Assembly: GCA_027886175.1 (NCBI GenBank)
Contig: JAJNNQ010000029.1
Coordinates: 4,396,501 to 4,460,500, forward strand
Reading direction: 5' to 3'
Length of the DNA: 64,000 nt
Source of the DNA: Phylloscopus collybita
Taxonomy: Eukaryota > Chordata > Aves > Passeriformes > Phylloscopidae
Under the pieces are notes generated by a model. It made no database searches and was not told the origin of the DNA. It worked only from the letters and a program-made list of their open reading frames with translations. The position numbers and the translations under genes are program-made. Below are positions 46,637-58,711 of the stretch, piece by piece (within the stretch, counting starts at the first letter, position 1; each line of letters begins with the position of its first letter).

Positions 46637-49600
46637 TATACTTGGAAGTAAAACTGCATTAGGTCCAATTCTTTAGATTGTTTAGACTTGTGCTGGTTAA
46701 ATATCCAGTCATTATGATAAAAACTTCCTCCTCTATAAGAAATTTCATTTTCTCCCTGGTTTACCTTGTCTTATTGCAGTTCTCTGCCCTGCAGCAAGTA
46801 TCCTGCCTTCTGATAAAAATTAGCTAACTGACCCCAGAGCATGGTTTCACATGAAGCTTACTCTTTTTAGAGCATGTGACCATGTAGTCTACAGGGCTGT
46901 GTTTGCAGAGAATAAGCCCATTACGTAGAGGATGCTCTTGCATTTGCATCAGAAGCGGAGAAGTGTCAAAAGGGACCCATGGGAGGAGGAAAAACTACCC
47001 ACTAGCTGACTGATGGGAAGACAGGAGAACCTTGCTCCATCTTTGGTTATCTTACGTGAGGCTGAATGGCCTTAGGACAGGTGCCATTAACTAAAGGTTC
47101 TCATGTTCTGTGCGTGTCTCTTCAGACACCTGCTGTGAAATTAATCTCACCAAATGTAGATGTCTCAGGCACATTTAGTCTAAATGAGTGAAAAGGTAGA
47201 ACCACATCTGGAAGATGGTTCCTTCAACTTCACATACACACTAAGCTAAGCTAAGTGATACGTAACATAGCTAATAGAAGTGATACAAAGAAATGTCAGG
47301 GTTTCTCCAGCAACTTGATGATACCAGGTGAGAGGATCTCTTGCCAAGAGACATGGTGGCATGTCAAAGTGTCAGCAAGAGTCAGTAGAAGCAAAGAACC
47401 TTCAAGACTGCTGAAAGATCAGGTTGTGCCAACAACTTCAGAATAGCAGAAAGTAAGTGGACACCACCATGTTGTAGCTATCATTTGTCAATGCATGAAT
47501 TACCAAAGGCTACAATTAGGATGTTGATAATTCTCAGTATTTGGAGGAAGTCTGAAAGATAACTCCATTAATGCCACAATTTCATTGAGGGAACAAACCC
47601 CTTTTAAATTCTATGCTGGACATTGAGAAAGAAAAGATAGTCTGAAATAGTTCTGCAAGAAAGTCTTCTGTATCTTATCATTTACTGTTCCTTTATTATT
47701 CTTAATTATCTATGGAGATCAAGAAGAATTGGGCATGTTGGAAACAGCAGCATGAAAGCAAGTTATACCTTTTCTAAACTTATAGAATCCAAAGGATGAA
47801 TTCTTATATGTATTACATATACATGTCTAGACTTTCTTCAGGTAACTGATACGTAAACACTATGTTAAAATTATCAGAAATTATGATTATCTGATTTATA
47901 TTAAGGATGAAAAAGGCCATGACATGAATCATTTTATGAGTTTATGTGCATCAATCACAAAATCGGAACATCTGTATTGTATTCAGATTTGATCCTTCCA
48001 TTTCCAGAAGAGAATGTCTAACATAGAATAGTTCTTTATGTCACAACATGGCAGGATTCCAAGCAAGACCTTTAAGCTAGAGATCTCTCACGTTCTTCAG
48101 TTCTCAGTTTTTCTAGAGAGCACCTTTGGGTCTGCTATTAAAAACAACCGAATACAGAGAGCAGCCTTATAGCAATATTTAAGATGACCTTTTTTCTTTC
48201 TGGTTTCAAACCTAGTTATTGACTTCATTTTTGCTGGACTATTATTTTCCCCTTAATTTTCTGAGCATTTCATTTTGCACCTGCTTTTTATAATGCCTTC
48301 AGTCCTTCTTCCCTTCCTTTCCCCCTTCTCCACCACCCCCACTCCCTTCTGAAATATGCTGTTTGACTTGGAAATTCTCCTAATGACTTTAAGGATTAGA
48401 AAAGCAAAAGGGAAAGTGGATGCTTTAAAGAAGTGTAGGAATACACCCTTTCAGAGCCGAGAGTAGCACATGGGCATATAGAAAAAAAACGGTGCAAAGG
48501 TACCTCAAACACTAGTCCACTTAGCAGAACGGATGTGGAGATTTATCACTGATCTTTGCAGGTGCCCTGAAGTTTTTGAATAAGCTTTCATACCAAAACA
48601 AGTGTGCACCAGTCTCAGTCCCTGAGCATGAGATATTCCCAGGCTAAAAGAAATGATTTTGTTGTTGTTGTTGTTGTTAATATCTATATCTCTTTTTGAA
48701 AACAGGTGCTACTGAAGTATTATTATATTCAAATAATAAAATTAATGCTTGAAGCATCCTCTTCAAGTATTTAACCCTCTCTTTTCAAGAGACACACACA
48801 AATACTGTACTGTTCTAATAAATCCTTAATTTTACAGATTTCCTGCTGAAGTTTCTGACTAATGGTAAGTTATTTGTTCAGAAAGATTTTATGATGCTCA
48901 TAAAAATTCAATCACAGTTTTAAAATAACTTGTAGATTTTCTGTAACATGATGCTGCCATCTCAGTTCCCAGAGGGTATATTAAATTCAAGTAGCAATAA
49001 CAAATCATTTAAGCAATAAATAAATAACCTGAGACTGAGTTGTTAAGAGTTAATAGTCTCCCATACACTCAATAGAGACTGAGGCTCCACTCTATTAAAG
49101 TGACCCCCGGGGCCATGGGCCAAATTGCACCCAGTTGTTTTGTGGAAGGTATTCATCCCTCACACATTCATTTCCTTCTTTATGTTGTCTCCTTTCATCA
49201 GTGAAGGCACTCTGCAGTTCCTGAGTCCAGAGAACAATTACGGTACAGTCTCAGAGAAAAGAAAGAAAACTGGGGTCATAAATATGTTAAATGGGTACGT
49301 GGGTTTAAGTGGCTTTGTAAACTAAACACGAGGGAAACCTCAGACTAATTAATGAATATGAAGCAGCATGATAGGAATGTTTTAAGGGGAAATTCACATT
49401 ACACACACACACACAAACTTAAAAAGTTTTTGGTTTTTTTTCCAGTCTAAAAATTTATTCCAGCAGGGCAGTCATGACGTAACACATGCTTATGTTTTAC
49501 TGAAACGGCATCCAGGTTGGAACTGACTGCAGAGATAGCTGAGCTGAAAATTCATTCTCATCATCTTATTGGGAACTAAATTCTTTCCTCCGCAAGGATC

Positions 49601-52600
49601 AGGCATTTATCATGATAGTGTAGCTATGTAAGAAATAGGCAGGAAGATTTATGACTGAAGCCTGAATCACCATTAAACTTCACCTCATATGTCAATTCGT
49701 GACGTGACTTACACTCACTGCTAAAATAAGCATGGATTCATTGAATACCAGTGGTATTCAGAATTATAACAATAGCATTATGGGCCCTGAACAGCAGTAT
49801 TCTTTCAGTTCTAGCAGTAGGACAATTTTTTCTCCCAGGGTCTTCTTCTGTGCAGAAGCTGGAGGCAGAAGAGGGGCAAGAGGATCTATGGGCTTTCCCT
49901 TACTAAGAGTCTTTTACCCTATTTATATTAGTCCAAATTCTGTGGAACTTTGTTCCTGAGATCTACTACAGTTTCTGCTTCCAGCCTACACTGCTGTCTC
50001 CAGGTTCACAGCTTGCTTCAAAATACTAGTTGATTTCTATGGGCAGTTCTCTGTGTCTCATTTTTGGAAAAAGAAAAAAACAAAATCAACATGTTAGAAA
50101 GCAAAACTATTTTCTTTAGTTGAAATCAAACTCTGTATAGGGAAAGACCAAAATACAGGGGCAGTATTTTTTTCACCAAAAGTCCTGAAGAAAGGTGATA
50201 CTTCTATGGAGATTTTTTGGTATACAGTGTAGTGACCCCACAGTCAGTATGATTGTGGGTGGTGTCACCAGCAGCACAGTAGAACTTTGGCCTGGAGGTC
50301 CTTGCTATCTTTGCCTTTTCCAGACTCCCCTCAGAATACTGCTCACTTGCCATGAGATTGATGCTGCATCTGTGTCTAGTGGCTGTGCCAAATTCCTTGT
50401 TACCTTAGTGAGGTCTAAGAAGGAAACAAGATTCATGGGGACCACAGATGCTTCTGCAGCAGTGGATCAGGCAAGCTGTGTGCTCCTTTGGCACAAGATG
50501 TGAGCTGACTGGAACTGGGGAGAGATGAATTGCTATCTCTGATGCTGTTTGTAACTCCTTTGTGGTTTCCTACAGTGTTTCTGTAAAACATGAGATTCTT
50601 CCACCTTCAGCAGTATGGCCAGGTGCTTTTTTAGAGGACAGGGACCATCTCCTCTGGAGGGAGATGGATGGGCAAAAACTAACTAGTGTCTCCACCCTTG
50701 GTGGAGTGGCTGCAGAGAAGTGCCTACTTTACTCAAAACACAAAGCTGTGACTTTGCAGATTTTGTGTGCTTTTTCAATGAATAACGTCTTGTCCAGCAG
50801 GCAGTACAGGAGCCCCTCAATCTGTGAAATGTAACTAGAGAGTAATCCAACCTCTCCTTCAGGCAAAATGGGATAGGCCACCTTAAATTGCTGGTGGAAT
50901 TGGTGCTCTGACTCATTGGTCAGGGGGTTGAAGTGGGCGGGTGATCCCTGTCACCTGCTGCCTGATAGGTGATGTGGAGTGGCTCATAAGGCTCTGCTCT
51001 GGTTCTCATGATGCTTACAGACCAGATCTGCTCATATACTAAGCCTTTGTTCTTCCTCTACCTCCATGGGGTTTGTAGGTTGCAGAAACAGCTCCTTTGT
51101 GTGGAAAGTTTCAAAATTCATTACAAGTATTTCAGAAAGCTACAAATGAGCACTACAGAAGCTTGCTATATATGTCATTATTGCTGCAATTTATACACAT
51201 ATATTACAGCACTGATATCTATCTATGATTGCCACTTTGCTTTGGTTATAATCCACGCTTTCTTTTGTTCCCTATTCCCCAGTTTAGGATACCTAATAGA
51301 TTTGATCCAGTCAGCTTTCAGACAATCACAAATTCATTGGATGTAGAGACTAGGCAGCTGCTGTTGGTGTCCCTGGTATCTGCACACACTGCTCCTCATG
51401 TTAGGTACCAGGTTCCACACAATTTAATGTCAAGGAGAGATTTCAGTTGAGTTCAGAAGAGGGAGACCCCAGTTCAGAAGGATGACAGAAGGGCCACTGC
51501 TCCTGCTAGACATGGATGGGAAAACCTTTCAACAAGCCTTTATCCCAGGATTTCAGAGTTTAGGCTTTGTAATGTATATAACATATATGTTACAATAATA
51601 AATACGTTTTGGTGTTTTTGTTTTTTTTTAACTTCTCTGTTTAAAGTGCTGTTGAAAAGCAGCCATAGCATAGAAAGAGGGGCAATGACAAAATTAAACC
51701 TGTGCAGTTAGATGCAGTATTGTCACTAGGTTATTGACATAGTTGCACAGAAAGGTATCTATAGTGTGTATTCGCCAGCACTCAAAATATTCCCTAGTCA
51801 AAGCATCCCATGGAAGGCAATGGAAAGAAGTTTTCAGAAAGGAGTAAGTGAGCTGGTTTAACTCTTTGCCAGGAAAAGATCATTTTCTTTCTATCCCTTT
51901 GGCCAGCTTCTCAGCTGACAAACCACCATTGTCTTCAATGCAGTGACACTGATCTATACCAGCTTTTCAGCTAATGGATAGTTCACAGGACACTTCTGGT
52001 TTTTGTCAAGTGTAGTCAAGATTTTAAAGTAATTTCAGCTCTTTTTTTTTTTAAATTTTATTTTTATTTTTTCCCAACTCTTTTACTTGATGGTCTATCA
52101 GCTCACTGATCTACTAGTTTAAATGGTCTGAGCAAGAGGAGTAAGAGTAATTTGCATCCTGTAAATGAAATTAAGGGGTGATTAATGCAAAAGGACTAAA
52201 ACAAGCAGAAAGCTTTCAAGATCAAAAGCCGTTTTCTGAACACCAGTAACAAGTGGCACCACTCCACATTTTAGACAGAAACAAAGGCAGTGCTTTCATT
52301 GGGTCATTTTTTCATGGTTATTATTTATTTATTTTTGCTATTCATTTAGCTGAAGGCTGAGCATGGGCTGAGAAAGGAATTTAGGATTACAGCCACCCTC
52401 CCAACATCAGCAAAACTATAAATAGTGTCCAGTCTTTTATCCTTCGAACACTCCGAAGATCCTTGTAAGTCTGCGGAAGTGTTAAGCATGCCAAAGGAGC
52501 TCTGAGTGGGGCCTTTAGTGAATAGACTTCGTTGTGTCTGATGATTACACAGGTAGATGGTGACAAAGCAAACAGTGTCCAGTCCTAACAGCAGTCTTTG

Positions 52601-53672
52601 TGTGTGGGAGATGGTCCTTTCAAACCCTCTGTTCTGCTCTGTCTGATCCTTCTGTTCTCTTCCTAGATAGGCTGTATGGAAATAAAACTACATCCTTTTC
52701 TGGCTGCAGCAAGGGGGCAAACATGAAACAGACTGAAATGGGCATTTCCTTTCTGGACCAGTGGTTAGCAGTGAGCACGCTGCCAATAAGACTGAGTGAG
52801 GCCTGGAATCTGTTCACCTTCCTCTGAGGAGCTGTTGTCTCCCTCTTCCAGCTCCTGGCATACGGCTATGCTTTGAAACCACAGAAGCACTATAAACAAA
52901 TCAGTATTTTTTCTAATTACACAGAGAGATATATAATTCACATTTTTCCTGTCTGAGCTTTTCTATTCAAATCGAATAGAATGCTAAGTGTTAACTTGGC
53001 AGTTTTTTCCACTTTGGTAGCATTTCATGGAAATGTGAAAATGAAAGACATTCAGCAATAAACTACTGTCTCTTTCCCTATTAAAATTGTCCAGATAATG
53101 AATCAAGTTTTTAAGGGCTAAGAAAAAAAAAAAAAACCAAGACATTTAAGAAACAAATAGAATGTCTTTTGCGGCATCTAAAAATATCACCTGGTACCAG
53201 TTATCTTGGAGAGACACAGATGTAACAAAGTTTGTAGAGAAAATGTTGATGCACACTTCCACTTGAAACAAAGAGCCTCAAAACACACTATTCATATTTT
53301 CTAATGGCTTCATGTGTGATGTGATCTGTGGCAAGAAGGATAAGCATTGTCATCTAGTCAACTCTTACTTAGAGTTTCATAAATGCCATCACAAGTATCT
53401 GATTCATTTTTAAAATCTAAGTATATGTAGTTTTGATTTTTTTAGATACATTAAAAATTGAGGACCACATAAAAAACCACAACTGAGTTTGCAGGATAAA
53501 TTACGGTGCATGTAAAGAATAATGCATAAGTGAAACAAGAAGAATAAAATCTGCCTTTGAGGTGATTGTTTGATCCTGCAGTTGTAATGCCACCTGAAGT
53601 GAGGTTAAAAGGAGTTTTCGGCACAGGGAGGCTGGAGGCAATGAAAGTTTGTACCTAGTAGTCTTTTTGGCA
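46637..53672. other. Long noncoding stretch with candidate regulatory blocks
   Basis: AT-rich with short repeats only. Blocks at about 49080-49720 (with CRE-like TGACGTAA) and 52360-52460 (with a MEF2-type CTATAAATAG) stand out. The 102-residue ORF at 50195-50503 starts from a non-ATG codon and is unrecognised. Confidence 0.5.
48661..48678 (+). repeat. (GTT)6 trinucleotide repeat
   Basis: Six perfect GTT units in noncoding AT-rich DNA. Confidence 0.93.
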
Positions 53673-53677
53673 CCCCC

Positions 53678-53731
<54 letters not shown>
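53673..53731 (+). repeat. C13 followed by T46 pyrimidine run
   Basis: Thirteen cytosines (53673-53685) run directly into 46 thymines (53686-53731), a 59-base pure pyrimidine tract. The minus-strand Lys/Gly-rich ORF across it is an artefact. Confidence 0.97.
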
Positions 53732-56700
53732 CCTGTGGAAGATCAATCTGTCAAACTAAAAGAAAAATAGACTTCCTGTCCATTACATATACAAGTCCTT
53801 GAATTATCTTTAGCATTGCCTTTTCACTGAACTGTGAGACAACTTAATTTGAAATTACTCTTTTTGGAAATCCTAAACCCTTGACACATTTCATTAGGCA
53901 CAAAATTATTACAGTTATCAGTTAATTTGTTTGAAGACTTGGTAAACACTTGTTACAAAGAGTTTTAGAGACATCTAGTAGTTAGCAGAAAAGGGAAGCT
54001 GTCTCCAATCCTTAGTTTATTTATTTAGCACTTATTAAGCACCACTTCTGTATCTACCCCAAAAAGAAATATTTTAAGCAAACCGTAAAAGTAGGCTTGA
54101 CCCTTTCACAGGCACATCATAAATCAATTGTTAAAGCAAGGGTGAAAACTCTGAAAGAGGTCAGAGGTGGAAGGGAGGTCATCTCTGAGAAGGGACAGTG
54201 TGAAAATCCATGAGGGGTGGGGCTTAGCCAGAGATAAAGGCTGGAAAAGGCAATTCTAGCAGTGGCAAGGTTCTTACAGCATGAAAACGCCAATAAAATC
54301 GTAGCTGTCAGAGTGCTCAGGTAATTTACAGATAATTTCTAAGCCTGCAGCTCCAACTGCCAGATCAATGATGCCAGCTCCTCTGCCTAGTGACAGGCAT
54401 TTTTTTAAGTGGTACATTTGCTTTTAGTCATACACAAAGTCAGTACAACACTTCTATCTGTTTTTCCAAAATTTTACCATTTTTTCAGCTAGACTTTTCT
54501 TGATCTAGCTGACATCAGGTCAGAGAGGTTTACCTCAATGACATAACAAATTCTATGGACACTTTGGTAACTTGGGAGCAAGCACTATATATTTGCTGCT
54601 ATTCCCTGAGAAAGAAGGGAAGTCTGTATATGTTTGACTTCAGTGTTTTTGTCTTCCTGTGTTAACTACCAGTGCACCACCATGTTCAGGACTGAGACTC
54701 CAGACAGACTTAAGAAAACTGGTGGCATGAGATGCAAATAACTCTGTGAATACATTTGGAATAGTGTAAATAAAGTACTACCAACCACACTACTTTGTCA
54801 ACCGCGGTTTCATCTCATCTTTAGTCAAAAGGCATTAAATGGTGCAACTGTTAAGATCTGTTCAGTCTTTTACCAGCCTCACAGTTGTTGTTTTGTTGTT
54901 TTGTTGGTTTTTGTGGTTTTGTTTTTTTTAATGCAGGTTTTAGCTCTAAGCAGAATTTCAATGAAGAGCTCTATTTAAGCATTTGTTTCACTCAATAGAC
55001 TAAAGTGTAAATTCCCAACAATTTAAGTTATTCAGATTTAAATGTGAAGATTTCTTGATTGTTTTGTAGCTACACAATTTATAAGTCATAATGACATTCC
55101 TTCACTTTGTCCAGAAAAAACAAAGGCTGATTTATTTCCTGATAACAAAGGCAAATGGTGAGGCTATATGAAACTACTTCCTTATTTTCAATGGGTCAGT
55201 GCCAGGCTGTTAGGTATCTTTGAACCCCTCCTCCCATCTATAGCTTCCCCCTGAAGCAAAGTCCTCCAGAATAGTACCAATCTGTCTGTGAAGCACACCA
55301 CGTACTGAGCTGTACTGGGCACAGAGATACAGTGCCCAGCCTGCTACCTGCACCGTCTGTTGCAAGAGACCTGCTTGATATTCATTGTCAGCACTGATTG
55401 CACTGGGCTTACGACAGAATGCATTCATCTGGCTAATGTATATACCTTCATTGATGCTGCATTGTGATGTAAACAATGTCCTGTTCCTTCCTTATAGGAA
55501 CCTAATTGACAGCCAGGCATTTTGAGTGCTCCAAAGGGCTATTGTTGAAGTGAATGCCGTAACAATAGGATTTCATATAGGTTGGGGCTTAAGAAAAGTA
55601 CAATGTCCTTTTTCTGATATAAAACCAAGAATTGTGTACTGGTCAAGAGTGGGATAATGGGTTCATCATGGAATTAAAGCTTTAGCTTTGTTGGGAATCA
55701 GCCACATATTTTTATAGATACACTTGTTTAAAATCTTTACTTTGAATTAAATGCGTATATTGTTTCTGTAGCTGTACTTTTCAAAACCCCTATCTCTTAC
55801 TCCCTTGACTGATAGACTCACATGATGCAAAGCTTTAAGCTACACTTACTGCTGTGTGTTGTCAGCCAGCAGTGAATGCCCTGGTGACTTCTGCAGGGAC
55901 CAGAAGCAAACTCAACAAAAATCACACCCTTCATCTGAAGAACAATTTCGTGGTGATATTGTTAAGCTATAGCTCAGCCCAGAAGTGAGAGTTTTAGGCA
56001 AAGGGCTTATTTCAACCCCTTAATTGTAAGTGCTTTCTATTCTTTGCCTCCCCACGGAGACAGAATTTCTTCCATCTTGCATATTGAGACACTGCCAGTC
56101 ACAGGCTTTGTTTGAAGAGCCAGCTCTCAACCTCTGGGGTTGTGAAAAAATATTGAAAAAGAAAGTTAAAAAAAATGTGATGTTTGGAGTGATCTCAACG
56201 AAATAAAATGATCTTCACTGGTTACAGACTTCTGGTAATGAGGGTATTACATTGCCTTCTGCTTATTAAACTTGAAGATGTTTCCCTGATGGCCACATAT
56301 TTCATGAGGACACAGGAATCAAGAAGAGGTGGTTGGAAAAATGTTTTCAAAATCCAGAATTACCACAAATCAAAGTGGACAAGGGGCTGTCATTTGTGCT
56401 TCTTCAAAGAGGTTGCTCCCACACACCAGATGGTACTGAACAGATATTCAACACACCTGATTCCTCTAGCTGAATTCTTGAAAGAGTATTTTGAAAGCCT
56501 CCCTTCCTCATGAGGATGTTTAGTTTCCATAATTGAGAGGATTTTCTTGAATACCCCAGGGTTTTTGCCCCTATAGAAGTCCGCACTTAGAGTGCTGAAC
56601 ATTCAAAGCCTCATCTGAAATCAGTCGTTTTGTCTCGAGTAAGATAACTTTTTCACTTCTAATCAGTTAAGATTATTTAGGCCAAGATTCTCAAAACTGC

Positions 56701-58669
56701 AGAAGCAGCTTAGGCATGCTTTTCCTACTGAAGATGAATAGGTCCTATCTTTTCAGACAGAAATTCAACAACACGTGAAGACCCAATCTCTAGCATGAAG
56801 TGGGACGACAGTATAATCCTATATACATGGACTCTGGCAGCAGTAAAACCCCACAACTCCTGTTTTGCTGGGTTCCAACAGATGTAGAATATATGTAAAG
56901 GTTTACCTTCAAGGTAATAAATCAAGCCCAGATATTGAGATCTCTCTCTGTCTCCTATGAATGTGTTCAGGCATGTGTTTGAATGTTCTTTTCCAAAATA
57001 CAACATATTTAAAATAAAGTTTTTTCCCACACATACATTCGTATGGTTAAAATTAATCTTCACATTGATTACTTTAATTGGTTGAATATGTTTTAAGAGG
57101 TGGGGAAGAGTGGGATTAGCAATATTTTCCTGTTCCCCTCTTTGGCATACTCGTGACTCCACATATGCAAACACCTTCCTCTCATGCTCATTTTCCTGGG
57201 ATTCCTGAAACACACTCAAACAGCTTTGTAGAAATGTTTAGCCATCTCAGTTGCGGCTGAACTGTTGTGATGACGGTAGCTGCTAGGTGAAGGATGGAGA
57301 AGCTTTTCTTGGCATCATTGCCAAGTGCCTTAGGACAAGCTATCTGCAGATGTTGAAACTTGATTTGGGTGGAAGAGTAATTTCCTCTAAGTTTTATTAC
57401 TGGGGATGGGCAGGTTCTCATTGCCTGAATGGGTTTAGGCCCAGTAGGCTTGAAAATTCACTAAATAACTATGTCATTTATTTTGAGTACCTCTGGAAAA
57501 GGAGCAAAACCAACCCATTTGTTTGTCACAAAAAAAACCCCAAAAAACCACAAAATGTCTAGTGAGAAGATATAAACCAGGGTGGAGGACCCAATGCAGT
57601 GAAAAAGAAACAAAAAACCATAAATAAACTCAGGCCATAGTATATCAGTCTCCTAAATCTAACTTTCTATAAGCACAGCAGGGATTTAAAGACAGGAATT
57701 GACATCCTACAGCCCACCTGTTATTAAAAAGGAAACATTTTTAAGAAGTATCAAGTAATCTATTTCAAAAAATAGGTTTTCAGTAGAAAAAAGGATTCCT
57801 ACTTCACTAAAAACAAAACCCCAAGAAAGGGGGAGGGGAGGGGAGGGCATTGCAGGAGATTGTTCTCTAGTGACAGAAAAATATTAGTGTTGATGAGTCT
57901 GAACTCAAATGGTAGCCAGGCCACATGTATGGATGGCACCACGATCAGCAAGCTTCATTTGCAGCAGCTTATATCAAACAGAAACGCATAGATATAGTGG
58001 AAGTTAGTTTTCAAGCAAAAGGCATAGTTTAAAGGGGTAAAAGCAAGGAGTAGACCAGTCATGCTTTAGTTATTAGCTTTTAACTTGACTTTTGAGAAAA
58101 ATGGCCTGAAGAAGAAGCTATCGCAGCAGGAAAAGGTTGAAAATGGAGCATGACATTTATAAAACAGCCTCTGGGAGAGCAGAAACTCTCCCGCAGATTT
58201 ACCACAGGTTTCCACATTTCTCTTGAGCAAAGTGCAACATGAGGAGCACGCGTTTTACAGTTCTAAGCATATTTAATACAATGTTTTTACAACAGCTGTT
58301 GCTTTCACAGAACTTTAACCCCACTGTGTAAATGCATCACAGGGAAAATACTCTGTTGTCTTGGAGACAGCCTTTGCTCGCAAGTCCTTTTCCAGCGAGC
58401 TGGTGTCAGCTTTCAGCTCCGGCTGCATTCCAGGCAGGCAGGCACACCTCGGCCTCTCTCTCCTCTGTCTTCATTATTGGCCTCGCTGAAGGACGGAGGC
58501 GGAGGGCTCAGGAATCCGGGCAATTATCGGAGCTTCGTACCCACGGTTTCCATCAGCACACCTGATGAGAAAACGAAAAAAAAACAAAAAAAAACCCAAA
58601 AAAGCAAGTCCTGAATAGGGAAGGGGGACAGGGCCAGGGGCGAGAAGTTTGGAAAGGATTTTCTGACGT

Positions 58670-58671
<2 letters not shown>
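53732..58671. other. Noncoding DNA with a CpG-enriched block
   Basis: AT-rich intergenic sequence with a T/G tract at about 54886-54930. The block at 58190-58570 is richer in CpG and contains a palindromic E-box CAACAGCTGTTG (58290-58301). The 164-residue minus-strand ORF at 56725-57219 has no recognisable motif. Confidence 0.5.

Positions 58672-58711
<40 letters not shown>
58672..58711 (+). repeat. T40 homopolymer
   Basis: Forty consecutive thymines just downstream of a CpG-enriched, regulatory-looking block. Confidence 0.97.

Noticed and set aside
56725..57219. 164-residue minus-strand ORF as a novel gene
   Set aside because: No signal peptide, domain or repeat; composition is typical of random AT-rich DNA. 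No splice or promoter context was seen.
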